26,590 bases of DNA from JAQBDA01 sp041301185 (GTDB lineage Bacteria; Chloroflexota; Anaerolineae; Anaerolineales; UBA4823): the NCBI GenBank assembly GCA_041301185.1, contig JBFYSV010000339.1, positions 1-26,590 on the forward strand, written 5' to 3'. The notes beneath the pieces were generated by a model. It searched no databases. It was given only the letters and a program-made list of their open reading frames with translations, and was not told the DNA's origin. Position 1 is the first letter of the stretch, and every line of letters begins with the position of its first letter. This document shows positions 14,729 through 22,170 of this stretch, piece after piece. The position numbers and the translations under genes are program-made.

Positions 14729-15787
14729 TTACCTGTGGGCATCCCAGTAGGCACGAATATCTGCATCCCAATCGACCACAGTTGTATCCGGAAGCTCATC
14801 AGCCAGGAAGCTGGGAGCTCCAGCCAGGACATCACGATCGACCGAAGCGACTGGCACATCGTTTGTGACATCGACGCTCAGCGCCTCGAGAGGGACGAAG
14901 ATCCAATCACCTTCCAGATCCTCAATGCCGCTGACCTCAACCACCAGATAGCGAATGTCTCCGGACTGGGGATCGGCGATGATGTCTTCAACCGAAGCCA
15001 GATCATCACCATTTGCATCCACCACGTTCAGGTCGAGCACTTGTGAAGCCAGGACCACGCCTTGCAGTTCAGTCCCGGTCACGGGATCTGAAGTATCCGT
15101 CGCCTGGGGAATCTCGACCGTTCCAGTCATAGACTCAGTGCCTGTCATCCAGTGGCTGCTGAAAATGGCGTCATAATCACCTGCAGGCTGGCCTACTTGA
15201 GGCAGCGCTTGGCGATCAAACTCAGGCGCACTTTCCAGTTCTTCTCTGCTCGCATCTAGAATGAATACGTTTTGCAGCTCGTCTTCGGAGGTGGCATCAG
15301 CACCAACAACTTCCATGAGATCGTAAGGGACAGCCACCAGCTTGCCCCCGATTCCCAGGAACCCGCCCACCTCGATCAGCAGGTAATCGATCTTCTGTTC
15401 CTCGAGATTCAGGATCATGTCTTCTGCAGTGCCGATCTGTTCATCATTCGGATTCCACACGTCAAAATCGAGCAGGTTCGAGACCCGGCCCGGATCGACA
15501 AAACCGGTTGGAGGGATCACCTCGGTAGCAGTAATGGTCTGTGTCGCAACGATGGGTTCCGTCATTGCCGGAGTCTCGGTGACCTCGGCTGTTACCTCCG
15601 GACTTTCGGTTGCCTGCGCAAATTCCGTCGGTTCTTCGGTGAAGATATCTTCCGGGGTCAGGGTCAATACCGTGGCAGGCTCGATGATTCCCGGGGTACC
15701 TTCGACATCATCTGCAGCCCCGCATCCCGCTAAAACCAACAAGCTCAGTATTGAGCAAATCGCTAACAAGAAATAGAGTTTTTTCAT
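14729..15787 (-). CDS. Lipoprotein with two PRC-barrel domains
   Basis: About 352 residues. The start at 15787 (MKKLYFLLAI) is chosen over the ATG at 15808 because AAGGAG lies 7-8 nt upstream of it. A signal segment ends in the lipobox LAGC (Cys22). A Thr/Glu/Pro-rich linker follows (about 25-95), suited to crossing the cell wall. There are two PRC-barrel-like domains: about 103-190, containing GGFLGIGGKLVAVPYDLMEV and ELESAPEF, and about 245-325, containing DIRYLVVEVSGIEDLEGDWIFVP. PRC barrels occur in RimM, the photosynthetic reaction centre H subunit and many stress proteins. The first domain closely resembles the stand-alone PRC protein at 21696. Its operator is shared with the divergent PIG-L operon. 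Confidence 0.88.
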   Translation of the reverse strand: MKKLYFLLAICSILSLLVLAGCGAADDVEGTPGIIEPATVLTLTPEDIFTEEPTEFAQATESPEVTAEVTETPAMTEPIVATQTITATEVIPPTGFVDPGRVSNLLDFDVWNPNDEQIGTAEDMILNLEEQKIDYLLIEVGGFLGIGGKLVAVPYDLMEVVGADATSEDELQNVFILDASREELESAPEFDRQALPQVGQPAGDYDAIFSSHWMTGTESMTGTVEIPQATDTSDPVTGTELQGVVLASQVLDLNVVDANGDDLASVEDIIADPQSGDIRYLVVEVSGIEDLEGDWIFVPLEALSVDVTNDVPVASVDRDVLAGAPSFLADELPDTTVVDWDADIRAYWDAHR

Positions 15788-15859
15788 TTTCTTACTCCTT
15801 TGAATCATTAAAAAGGTGAAGTCTTTAGCACGCCTAATGCCTTGCGTACGCCGCTGACC

Positions 15860-15888
15860 ATCATACCTGCTCGAGATGTAGCTAACAA
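15860..15888 (-). promoter_or_regulatory. Sigma-70-like promoter of the PRC lipoprotein gene
   Basis: Minus strand: TTGTTA (15888-15883), 17-bp spacer, TATGAT (15865-15860). The predicted start near 15853 gives a leader of about 66 nt. It lies 21 bp from the shared operator. Confidence 0.65.
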
Positions 15889-15909
15889 TTCGGAGAAACC
15901 CTCCCTATG

Positions 15910-15925
15910 TAACGGAAATCCCTAC
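15910..15925. promoter_or_regulatory. NreC-type operator, copy 4, shared by divergent promoters (one weak half)
   Basis: The right half AAAT-CCCTAC is perfect; the left half (TAACGG) is degenerate. A second half-site-like CTCCCTAT lies at 15901-15908. It is 21 bp from the minus promoter and 23 bp from the plus promoter. Confidence 0.55.
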
Positions 15926-15948
15926 CTTCTGAGTGGGTATTTACCTGA

Positions 15949-15977
15949 TTGCAGTAATGAGCATTATTTTTTATATA
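15949..15977 (+). promoter_or_regulatory. Sigma-70-like promoter of the PIG-L/GT/GH operon
   Basis: TTGCAG (15949-15954), 17-bp spacer, TATATA (15972-15977). The predicted start near 15984 coincides with the first ATG (15985), so the transcript would be leaderless unless a later start codon is used. Confidence 0.55.
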
Positions 15978-15984
15978 TGTACTA

Positions 15985-16656
15985 ATGGTTATAGCAGCAG
16001 ATTGGAAGACTGAATTGGTTTTGGAGTCGGATGTGTCTCGCAGGACCAGCGAGCGTGGGTTAACCAGGCGCGCCGCAGTTATCGTTGCTCATCCGGATGA
16101 CGAAGTCTTGTGGGCAGGTGGATATATCTTATCTCGCCCCGACTATAACTGGTTTATCATGGCACTCACTCGCAGGAGTGATACCGATCGCGCGCCTAAA
16201 TTTTACAGAGTGCTGGAACACCTGCAGGCGGAAGGGGATTTGGGTGATCTGGACGATGGCGTTAAACAAATTCCCCTACCTATCTCCGTGGTCCAGAACG
16301 AAATACTTCAACGGCTGCAGATTTATGAATTTGATATCATCCTGACTCACGGGCCACGGGGTGAGTACACTCGCCATCGCCGCCACGAGGAGACATCGGC
16401 GGCTGTCTTCGACTTGTGGAAAGCCAGGCTTATCCAGGCTCAACAATTGTGGATGTTTGCCTATGAAGACGACGGAGGGCGCCGTCTGCCACAGTATGCA
16501 GAAGACGCCGATTTTCGAGAGGTTCTCTCGGAAGAAACATGGCGGAAGAAATATCATTTGATCACCGTGGTTTATGGATTCTCTCCCCTTAGTTGGGAGG
16601 CTCGGGTGACCCCACGGGTTGAAGCCTTTCACTGTTTTGGATATTCCAGCCCATGA
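15985..16656 (+). CDS. PIG-L family (LmbE-like) deacetylase
   Basis: A 223-residue protein. The PIG-L zinc-binding motif AHPDDE lies at residues 35-40, with the strand RRAAVIV before it. A second motif, THGPRGEYTRHRRHEE (about 121-136), supplies His131 and His134 where related enzymes have the HxxH ligand. Family members remove N-acetyl groups from GlcNAc-containing substrates, as in mycothiol, bacillithiol, GPI or antibiotic pathways. The next genes encode a glycosyltransferase and a glycosidase-like protein, so a glycan or glycoconjugate substrate is likely here. The first ~27 residues are not part of the core, and the start may be leaderless at 15985 or lie further in. The 3' end overlaps the GT4 gene by 4 bp (ATGA). 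Confidence 0.88.
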   Translation: MVIAADWKTELVLESDVSRRTSERGLTRRAAVIVAHPDDEVLWAGGYILSRPDYNWFIMALTRRSDTDRAPKFYRVLEHLQAEGDLGDLDDGVKQIPLPISVVQNEILQRLQIYEFDIILTHGPRGEYTRHRRHEETSAAVFDLWKARLIQAQQLWMFAYEDDGGRRLPQYAEDADFREVLSEETWRKKYHLITVVYGFSPLSWEARVTPRVEAFHCFGYSSP

Positions 16657-17801
16657 AAATCCTCTTGCTCTATGATTACCCACCTCCTCCGGCAGGGTTG
16701 GCAACCCAGGGAGAGTTGCTCTATCGCGGCTTGCTCGAGTTAGGGGTAGACGTGCGGGCGGCTCATTTTGAATCCCCGCTGGAGAAAGAATGGTATTATC
16801 GCTGGTTCAAGCCCGATCTTGTCTTGGGGGTAGGCTATTGGGGGCACACACCTCATATTATTCTCCATCCGCAACATTTCGGACAACGGGTCGTTCCCTG
16901 GCTGGTGGCTGATGGATATATCGCCAATTACCAGCAGATCCTGAACGATCTACCGCTCATCCTGGTGACATCGAATTGGGTGAAAGAAGTATATATGCGC
17001 GATGGGATCAGGGGAGATACTATCGAAGTTCTTCCGGTGGGCTGCAATACGGATGATTTCACCCCGCGCCCGCAGAATGACCCCGGAGTTCATGCAATTC
17101 GCCAGGCTGTAGGGGTGGCACCCGAAGAAGTCTTCATTTTAACTGTTGGGGGTGATGCGGCTTCAAAAGGCGCCCAGGAAGTGATGCTGGCTTTGGCGCT
17201 CCTCAGCGCACAGGCAGATGTCCCCCCTTGGAAATACGTCTGCAAGGTTTGGCCGCAGCTTCGCACGATCCGGCAAAATCAGATCGATTTAGAGTTGGCC
17301 CGCAAGCTCGGCATCGCCGATAAGGTGATCTATCTTACCGATCGAGTATCGCGGGATTTGATGCCCTACATGATGGCTGCGTGCGATATATACGCCGCTC
17401 CCTCTCGGCTGGAAGGCTTTGGAATGCCGCAGGTGGAGGCCGGCGCCTGTAGAAAACCGGTGGTCAGCATTGCCGCAATGGCTATGCTGGATACCCTGGT
17501 GCACTTGAGAACTGCATTCCTGGCGCAAGTAGCCGTTGAAAACAGGATTTCCGAGATCTTCCTGGGAGCGGAGTCTGGTTTTGAGGAGGGCAAGCGCATT
17601 CTCTTCGACCCGCCGAGAATCGTTGATTATCGAGTCGATACTGATGATCTAGCGGTATATCTGGAACTTCTCATGAAGAATCCTGAGTTACGGTCACTTA
17701 TGGGAGAGGCTGGCAGACAGCGAGTGGTAGAGCTTTACGATTATCGGGCTGTGGCAAACGCGTTTGTCAAGATCGTTTCGAATCGCCTGGGATTGGAATA
17801 A
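16653..17801 (+). CDS. GT4-type glycosyltransferase (GT-B fold)
   Basis: A 382-residue protein with two Rossmann-like halves. The N-terminal half starts MKILLLYDYPPPPAGLATQGELLYRGL, containing the acceptor-side glycine-rich loop. The C-terminal half (from about residue 165) has ILTVGGDAASKGAQEVMLAL and the nucleotide-sugar-binding segment PSRLEGFGMPQVEAGACRKPVV with the two glutamates of the EX7E motif. It should transfer a sugar from a nucleotide donor to a glycan or lipid acceptor in the cytoplasm. It is translationally coupled (ATGA) to the PIG-L deacetylase, an arrangement reminiscent of GlcNAc transfer followed by deacetylation in thiol-glycoside pathways. The downstream gene starts 5 bp after the stop. 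Confidence 0.88.
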   Translation: MKILLLYDYPPPPAGLATQGELLYRGLLELGVDVRAAHFESPLEKEWYYRWFKPDLVLGVGYWGHTPHIILHPQHFGQRVVPWLVADGYIANYQQILNDLPLILVTSNWVKEVYMRDGIRGDTIEVLPVGCNTDDFTPRPQNDPGVHAIRQAVGVAPEEVFILTVGGDAASKGAQEVMLALALLSAQADVPPWKYVCKVWPQLRTIRQNQIDLELARKLGIADKVIYLTDRVSRDLMPYMMAACDIYAAPSRLEGFGMPQVEAGACRKPVVSIAAMAMLDTLVHLRTAFLAQVAVENRISEIFLGAESGFEEGKRILFDPPRIVDYRVDTDDLAVYLELLMKNPELRSLMGEAGRQRVVELYDYRAVANAFVKIVSNRLGLE

Positions 17802-17806
17802 TATCA

Positions 17807-18976
17807 ATGTTCACGAGCAGAAGTTCAAAGTCGACGATCGAGGAAGCAAAAGATGCTGCTCTCGCTGTTTTACTAAATAATATGCGCGGCCCCTACCAAG
17901 GACTGCCGCGTACCGCAGGGTTTGGATATCCAGAACCGTACACACGCGACCTGATGATATCAGCTTTCGGTGTACTGGTATCCGGAAATGATGAGCTGAT
18001 CTCGTCCCTGCGGAAGGTGCTGCTTGTCCTGGCAAAAAACCAGACCCCACGGGGTCATATCCCTTCTCTCGTTCATGCCCCGATAGATTGCGGGGCAAGT
18101 GATTCTACGCCGCTCTTTTTGGTCGGACTTGCTTTGTTCCGCAGGTCTACCGGGGAAGTTGATTTTCTGGAAGAAGCCGCACAGCGGGCATTAACGTGGA
18201 TGGAGTATCAAAGCCCGGATGACAGTGGTTTAGTCACCCAACAGCCCACCAGTGATTGGCGCGATGAACAATGGGTACTCGGATATGGGCTATATGTAAA
18301 TACGCTGGTTTACATTTATCTAAATTTTTTTGGCATGGTCGACGAGGCTGGCGCATTGAGGGATATGATCCACAAAAAGGATGTGCGGAAATCACAAGCG
18401 GGTCATGTCGTTCATGAAGGGCTGGCAATTCCCGACAAACCATATTATGCGCTTTGGGCCTACAAATCGTATCACAGCGAACGCTTCGATCTCCTCGGCA
18501 ATAGTTTGGCTGTTCTCTCAGGGCTGGCCTCTCCCACTCGAGCCAGGCGGATTATTGCCTGGGTTGAATCAGGCTGTGAACACCTGCGCGAAAGCGGAGA
18601 TTTGGCGTTGGAGCTTCCCCCGTGCCTGTTCCCGTACATCCGTGAGGGAGACAACGACTGGCACGGGCGTTACGTACGCTTCAACATGCCGGGAGAATAC
18701 CATAATGGTGGCGTTTGGCCATTTGCCTGTGGTTTTTACATCGCCGCATTAGTCGCCGCAGGCAGGCGGCATCTGGCAGAGCAGAAGTTGGCTCTCCTCG
18801 CAGCCCTGGTCAAGCCCGCCAATCATGCCAGCCTCGAGTACGGTTTTAATGAATGGTTTGGAGCAAAAGACGGTTTGCCGCGCGGAGTTGATTGGCAGTC
18901 CTGGTCGGCAGCCATGTTCCTGTATGCGGTCGAATGTGTAGAGAAAGGCAGAACACCTTTCTTCGAACGCGCTTGA
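17807..18976 (+). CDS. (alpha/alpha)6-barrel glycoside hydrolase-like protein
   Basis: A 389-residue soluble protein without a signal peptide. The repeated helical pattern and motifs YPEPYTRDLMISAF, QTPRGHIPSLV, SDWRDEQWVLGYG, EYHNGGVWPFACGFY and SLEYGFNEWFGAKDG are those of six-helix-hairpin glycosidases. They are closest in feel to the neutral/alkaline invertase (GH100), amylo-alpha-1,6-glucosidase or GH63/GH37 groups. The acidic residues of TRD, DWRDE and GFNEW are candidate catalytic residues. I cannot assign the substrate. Tight spacing after the GT4 gene (5 bp) indicates a common operon and suggests it trims or turns over the product made by its neighbours. Confidence 0.75.
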   Translation: MFTSRSSKSTIEEAKDAALAVLLNNMRGPYQGLPRTAGFGYPEPYTRDLMISAFGVLVSGNDELISSLRKVLLVLAKNQTPRGHIPSLVHAPIDCGASDSTPLFLVGLALFRRSTGEVDFLEEAAQRALTWMEYQSPDDSGLVTQQPTSDWRDEQWVLGYGLYVNTLVYIYLNFFGMVDEAGALRDMIHKKDVRKSQAGHVVHEGLAIPDKPYYALWAYKSYHSERFDLLGNSLAVLSGLASPTRARRIIAWVESGCEHLRESGDLALELPPCLFPYIREGDNDWHGRYVRFNMPGEYHNGGVWPFACGFYIAALVAAGRRHLAEQKLALLAALVKPANHASLEYGFNEWFGAKDGLPRGVDWQSWSAAMFLYAVECVEKGRTPFFERA

Positions 18977-18992
18977 GCCATTAAAATGCGGT

Positions 18993-19010
18993 CATTTCTA
19001 TCGAGAAATG
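18993..19010 (+). promoter_or_regulatory. Small hairpin adjoining the Shine-Dalgarno of the membrane-protein gene
   Basis: CATTTCT (18993-18999) pairs with AGAAATG (19004-19010) around a 4-nt loop. The GGAGA Shine-Dalgarno starts within or directly after the right arm, so folding could reduce ribosome access. The role is speculative. Confidence 0.3.
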
Positions 19011-19020
19011 GAGAAATATT

Positions 19021-19677
19021 ATGACGGTTGATTTGGATGAAACCAGAATTGACAAGAATGAGTTCGGATTTTGGTTCGCCTGGGTGGTGGCGACCACGGC
19101 AGGTATGCTGCTCGGCTTTCTCCCTGCCAGGCCTGTGGCAGATGTTCTTGGGTTGGGGGTTGCGTTTATCGCGGCGCCCTTGCTGGCGGGCGCGTTGATC
19201 GGTTTCCTGCAATGGCTGGCCATCCGCCGTTATATTGTCGGCAGTTTGGACTGGGTCCTGACAGCGGGCGCAGGCTGGGCAATCGGTTACGCAGCGGGGT
19301 TATTGTTGATCCAAGTGCTCTCCAGCCAGCAGACAGCCGGTGGTTTTTGGATGGTACTGGTCAGCTATGCCCTTTTTGGCTTGATCATAGCCCTCGTCCA
19401 ATGGCCCGTCCTCCGCAGGGAGATACCACAGGCGGGTCTTTGGATCCTGGCGGGTGTTATCGGTTGGACATTGGGATTTTCGATCGCCAGCGCCGTGGAG
19501 CTGATAATTTACGACCATTTTCTCACCGAACCATGGCTGGTTTCCCTTCTCGTCCAGGGGATCAGCGGGCTGATTGCCGGCGCTGTCACTGGACTGGCAC
19601 TCGTGTGGATTGTACGCCAACCGGATTTAAACGTAGTACCTCCTGCAGATAAACTTCCGGTTATCGATGGAGGTTGA
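19021..19677 (+). CDS. Polytopic membrane protein with an internal repeat, function unknown
   Basis: A 218-residue protein with about six membrane segments between residues 17 and 205. An internal repeat is visible: GALIGFLQWLAIRRYI...WVLTAGAGWAIGY (about residues 59-91) against GLIIALVQWPVLRREI...WILAGVIGWTLGF (about 120-152). Proteins with this Q-W-x-x-[IL]-R-R / W-[IV]-L-x-[AG]-x-x-G-W pattern are frequent, uncharacterised membrane proteins in Chloroflexota and cyanobacteria. A GGAGA Shine-Dalgarno precedes the ATG, and a small hairpin (18993-19010) ends directly before it. It lies 44 nt after the glycosidase-like gene and 15 nt before the YihY gene, so it is probably within the same transcript. 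Confidence 0.7.
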   Translation: MTVDLDETRIDKNEFGFWFAWVVATTAGMLLGFLPARPVADVLGLGVAFIAAPLLAGALIGFLQWLAIRRYIVGSLDWVLTAGAGWAIGYAAGLLLIQVLSSQQTAGGFWMVLVSYALFGLIIALVQWPVLRREIPQAGLWILAGVIGWTLGFSIASAVELIIYDHFLTEPWLVSLLVQGISGLIAGAVTGLALVWIVRQPDLNVVPPADKLPVIDGG

Positions 19678-19692
19678 AAGGGATATTCACAT

Positions 19693-20673
19693 ATGGCTCG
19701 AAATACGTTTCGCAAAGCTGTAACCTTACTGAAGGAAGCATTTTCTGAATGGCAGGAAGATAACGCTTCCCGGTTATCAGCCGCGCTTGCATATTACACG
19801 ACTTTTTCTATTGCGCCACTCCTCGTGCTGATCATTGCCATCGCCGGGCTTCTGGGCGGTCACGAAGCGGCTCACAGCCAGGTGCTCGAGCAGGTGGGAG
19901 GCCTGGTGGGGGAGGAAGGCAAGGACTTTGTAGAGAGCATGCTTACCAGCGCCTCGAAGCCGCGCAATGGCCTGCTTGCCAGCGCAGTCGGTATCGTCGC
20001 CTTGCTGTTTGGTGCCCTGGGGGTGTTCTCTGAGCTGCAAAACTCTCTGAATACCATCTGGGAGGTGAAACCCAGGCCGGTCAAGGGTCTAGTCCAGAGC
20101 ATGTGGCGTCTCATCCGCCAGCGCATCCTCTCCTTTTCTATGGTGCTCGCAATTAGCTTTGTGCTATTAGCGTCGCTGGTGGTGAATGCGGTCCTCTCTG
20201 CGTTAGGCGTCATGGTGTTGGGCTCATCAGTATGGCCGACCTGGCTGACTCAAGGGATCAACCTGGTGGTCTCTTTTTTCGTCATCACGCTGCTATTTGC
20301 CCTCATATTCAAGTTCATGCCCGACGCAGAGATCTCCTGGGGCGATATTTGGCTGGGTGCGGTGGTTACTTCTCTGCTTTTCAACCTGGGTAAATTGGGG
20401 ATTGGATTTTACCTGGGTCGCTCTTCTGTCGGCTCGACCTTCGGGGCGGCTGGCTCCCTGGCCATCCTCCTGATCTGGGTATTTTACTCAGCTCAGATCT
20501 TCTTTTTCGGAGCAGAGGTCACCCAGGTTTATGCCAATGATTATGGCTCTCGCATCCTCCTGGACGAGAATGCTGTCCAAATTACAGAGATCGATCGCTC
20601 TCAGGAAGGCATACCTCACTGGGAAGTGATGAAACCCAAGAGAACGCTGGAGGACAGTCAAAAAATTCGCTGA
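19693..20673 (+). CDS. YihY/BrkB family membrane protein
   Basis: A 326-residue protein with the YihY (BrkB, once mis-called RNase BN) pattern. The N-terminal amphipathic helix is followed by RLSAALAYYTTFSIAPLLVLIIAIAG (about 26-51). Then come a polar region with LLFGALGVFSELQNSLNTIWEV, and segments at about 145-175, 190-212 and 215-240. The C-terminal signature is GSTFGAAGSLAILLIWVFYSAQIFFFGAEVTQVYA (about 250-285). The function of the family is not established; envelope or transport roles have been proposed. The Shine-Dalgarno overlaps the end of the preceding gene region. It lies 27 nt before the M48 protease, which suggests a membrane quality-control grouping. Confidence 0.92.
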   Translation: MARNTFRKAVTLLKEAFSEWQEDNASRLSAALAYYTTFSIAPLLVLIIAIAGLLGGHEAAHSQVLEQVGGLVGEEGKDFVESMLTSASKPRNGLLASAVGIVALLFGALGVFSELQNSLNTIWEVKPRPVKGLVQSMWRLIRQRILSFSMVLAISFVLLASLVVNAVLSALGVMVLGSSVWPTWLTQGINLVVSFFVITLLFALIFKFMPDAEISWGDIWLGAVVTSLLFNLGKLGIGFYLGRSSVGSTFGAAGSLAILLIWVFYSAQIFFFGAEVTQVYANDYGSRILLDENAVQITEIDRSQEGIPHWEVMKPKRTLEDSQKIR

Positions 20674-20700
20674 CGAATAGTGAAGAAGGAGAGATAAAAA

Positions 20701-21558
20701 ATGTACGTTCGATCAAATCATCCAACCTATAACCAGAGGTCTTCGCGGCGACGGGGCGGTTTTCCGGTCGGGCGTTGGCTGATTGCTGCGGTTGTAGCCA
20801 TCTTTTCCTTGATTTCGTATTTTAGCTTGCGGCAAGAGAACCCGGTTACGGGTGAGACGCAGCATATCGATATCAGCGTCGATCAGGAGATCGCCTTGGG
20901 GCTGCAAGCCGCACCGGAGATAGCCCAGCAGTTCGGGGGTCTTGATCCCGATCCAGGGGTGCAAGCGCTGGTAGACGATATCGGCAACCATATCGTCCGC
21001 ACTTCCGCGGCGGGCATGACCGAATACGAGTACGAATTCCATGTGCTGCGAGACGACCAGACCATCAACGCCTTTGCGCTGCCAGGTGGGCAGGTTTTCA
21101 TTACCCGCGGGCTGATGGATAGATTGACCACCGAAGGGCAGCTCGCCGGCGTGTTGGGGCATGAGATCGGACATGTAGTGGCGCGGCATTCCGCCGAGCA
21201 AATTGCCAAGCAGCAGTTGACCCAGGGTCTGACCGGGGCTGTAGTGATCGCCTCTTATGATCCCGATAATCCTTCTTCCATGCGCACCGCACAGGTAGCC
21301 ATGCTGATCGGGCAACTGGTGAACATGAAGTACGGCAGGGAAGACGAGCTGGAATCCGATTTCTTGGGGGTGTGTTTTGTCGATGGTGCCGGCTACAACC
21401 CGCAGGAGATGGTGAGCGTGATGCGTGTGCTCGCAGATTCCAGCCAGGGACAGGCGCCGCCGGAGTTTTTCAGCGCCCATCCCAATCCGGATAGACGCAT
21501 CGAGCGCATCGAGCAGAGTATTCAGAATATCGATCAGTGCCCGCGGCTCAATCCTTGA
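20701..21558 (+). CDS. M48 family zinc metalloprotease, membrane-anchored
   Basis: A 285-residue protein. A basic N-terminus (residues 1-23) and one membrane segment (about 24-43) suggest a single-pass anchor with the protease outside. The M48 core shows HEIGH (residues 154-158), and downstream ELESD (Glu216-Asp220) carries the third zinc ligand. Upstream, INAFALPGGQVFITRGLMD is the conserved strand of the BepA/LoiP/Oma1 group, and HPNPDRRIERIE closes the domain. These proteases remove misfolded envelope proteins. An AAGGAGAG Shine-Dalgarno lies 6-8 nt before the ATG. It ends the run of genes starting at 15985, and its presence there supports an envelope-stress reading of the whole unit. Confidence 0.93.
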   Translation: MYVRSNHPTYNQRSSRRRGGFPVGRWLIAAVVAIFSLISYFSLRQENPVTGETQHIDISVDQEIALGLQAAPEIAQQFGGLDPDPGVQALVDDIGNHIVRTSAAGMTEYEYEFHVLRDDQTINAFALPGGQVFITRGLMDRLTTEGQLAGVLGHEIGHVVARHSAEQIAKQQLTQGLTGAVVIASYDPDNPSSMRTAQVAMLIGQLVNMKYGREDELESDFLGVCFVDGAGYNPQEMVSVMRVLADSSQGQAPPEFFSAHPNPDRRIERIEQSIQNIDQCPRLNP

Positions 21559-21580
21559 ACAGCCATGGAAACACAATATA

Positions 21581-21613
21581 CCCCAGGATTGTTAGTGAAA
21601 TCCCTACCTGGGG
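21581..21613. terminator. Inverted repeat enclosing operator copy 5, possible terminator
   Basis: CCCCAGG (21581-21587) pairs with CCTGGGG (21607-21613) across a 19-nt loop that contains most of the operator. It lies just after the M48 gene. The long loop and lack of a T-tract make termination uncertain. Confidence 0.35.
21592..21607. promoter_or_regulatory. NreC-type operator, copy 5
   Basis: TTAGTGAAATCCCTAC: perfect right half, left half with 4 of 6 matches to GTAGGG. It is 22 bp upstream of the -35 box at 21630. Confidence 0.6.
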
Positions 21614-21629
21614 ATAGTCGTTCTCCCCA

Positions 21630-21658
21630 TTGAGCAACAGTAGTTTTGCCTTTATGAT
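21630..21658 (+). promoter_or_regulatory. Sigma-70-like promoter of the stand-alone PRC gene
   Basis: TTGAGC (21630-21635), 17-bp spacer, TATGAT (21653-21658). CCCCATTG runs into the -35 box, and AGTTTTGCCTTTATGATGA closely repeats the spacer and -10 region at 4056-4074. The predicted start is near 21665. Confidence 0.75.
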
Positions 21659-21695
21659 GATGAAGCTAGACCAAACTCATATTTAGGAGGTATGT

Positions 21696-22061
21696 ATGCG
21701 TACTGAATTCAAAACCCCTGTGGCACTATCCGCCTCCACCCTTACGGGTGACCCGGTAAAAAATCTGGCGGGTGAGGACCTGGGAAAACTCGAAGAACTG
21801 ATGATCGACCTGTCCAGCGGTCGAGTCGCGTATGCCGTGCTCTCCTTCGGAGGTTTTCTCGGCATGGGCGATAAGTTGTTTGCCATTCCCTGGGAAGCGC
21901 TGAGGGTAGACACCGAGAATGAAGTGATCATCCTTAACGTCAACAAGGAGATGCTCGAGAGCGCTCCTGGCTTCGACAAAGATCGCTGGCCGCAGACAAG
22001 CGAGCACGCCTGGCTGACGGATGTTTACGAGTACTACGGGTACGATCCGTACTGGAGCTAA
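21696..22061 (+). CDS. Cytoplasmic PRC-barrel domain protein
   Basis: A 121-residue protein with one PRC-barrel domain: LSASTLTGDPVKNLAGEDLGKLEELMIDLSSGRVAYAVLSFGGFLGMGDKLFAIPWEALRV, then KEMLESAPGF and an aromatic tail ending YYGYDPYWS. Stand-alone PRC proteins of this type are common in bacteria under stress control; the ligand is unknown. It closely matches the first barrel of the lipoprotein at 14729-15787 (GGFLG-G-KL-A-P and ESAP-FD), so the two are paralogues, one inside and one outside the membrane. A TAGGAGG Shine-Dalgarno lies 5 nt before the ATG at 21696, while the ATG at 21692 is out of frame. A hairpin at 22082-22113 follows. Confidence 0.92.
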   Translation: MRTEFKTPVALSASTLTGDPVKNLAGEDLGKLEELMIDLSSGRVAYAVLSFGGFLGMGDKLFAIPWEALRVDTENEVIILNVNKEMLESAPGFDKDRWPQTSEHAWLTDVYEYYGYDPYWS

Positions 22062-22081
22062 TGGCGCTAACCATTTGAGAT

Positions 22082-22113
22082 ACCGGGGCAGGTTGTATCC
22101 AGCTTGCCCCGGT
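22082..22113 (+). terminator. Hairpin after the PRC gene, probable terminator
   Basis: ACCGGGGCA (22082-22090) pairs perfectly with TGCCCCGGT (22105-22113) with a 14-nt loop, 20 nt after the PRC stop. Flanking GATA/TATC sequence can extend the pairing. No T-tract follows. Confidence 0.6.
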
Positions 22114-22170
22114 GTGGTATCTTCAGCGCTCAAAACTAAATTACTCAGAATCCATGTTGGAGACATAGCT

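Noticed and set aside
20713..21576. Long open frame (287 codons) on the minus strand
   Set aside because: It lies fully opposite the M48 protease, whose HEIGH and ELESD motifs are clear. The opposite translation shows no family motif and no Shine-Dalgarno.
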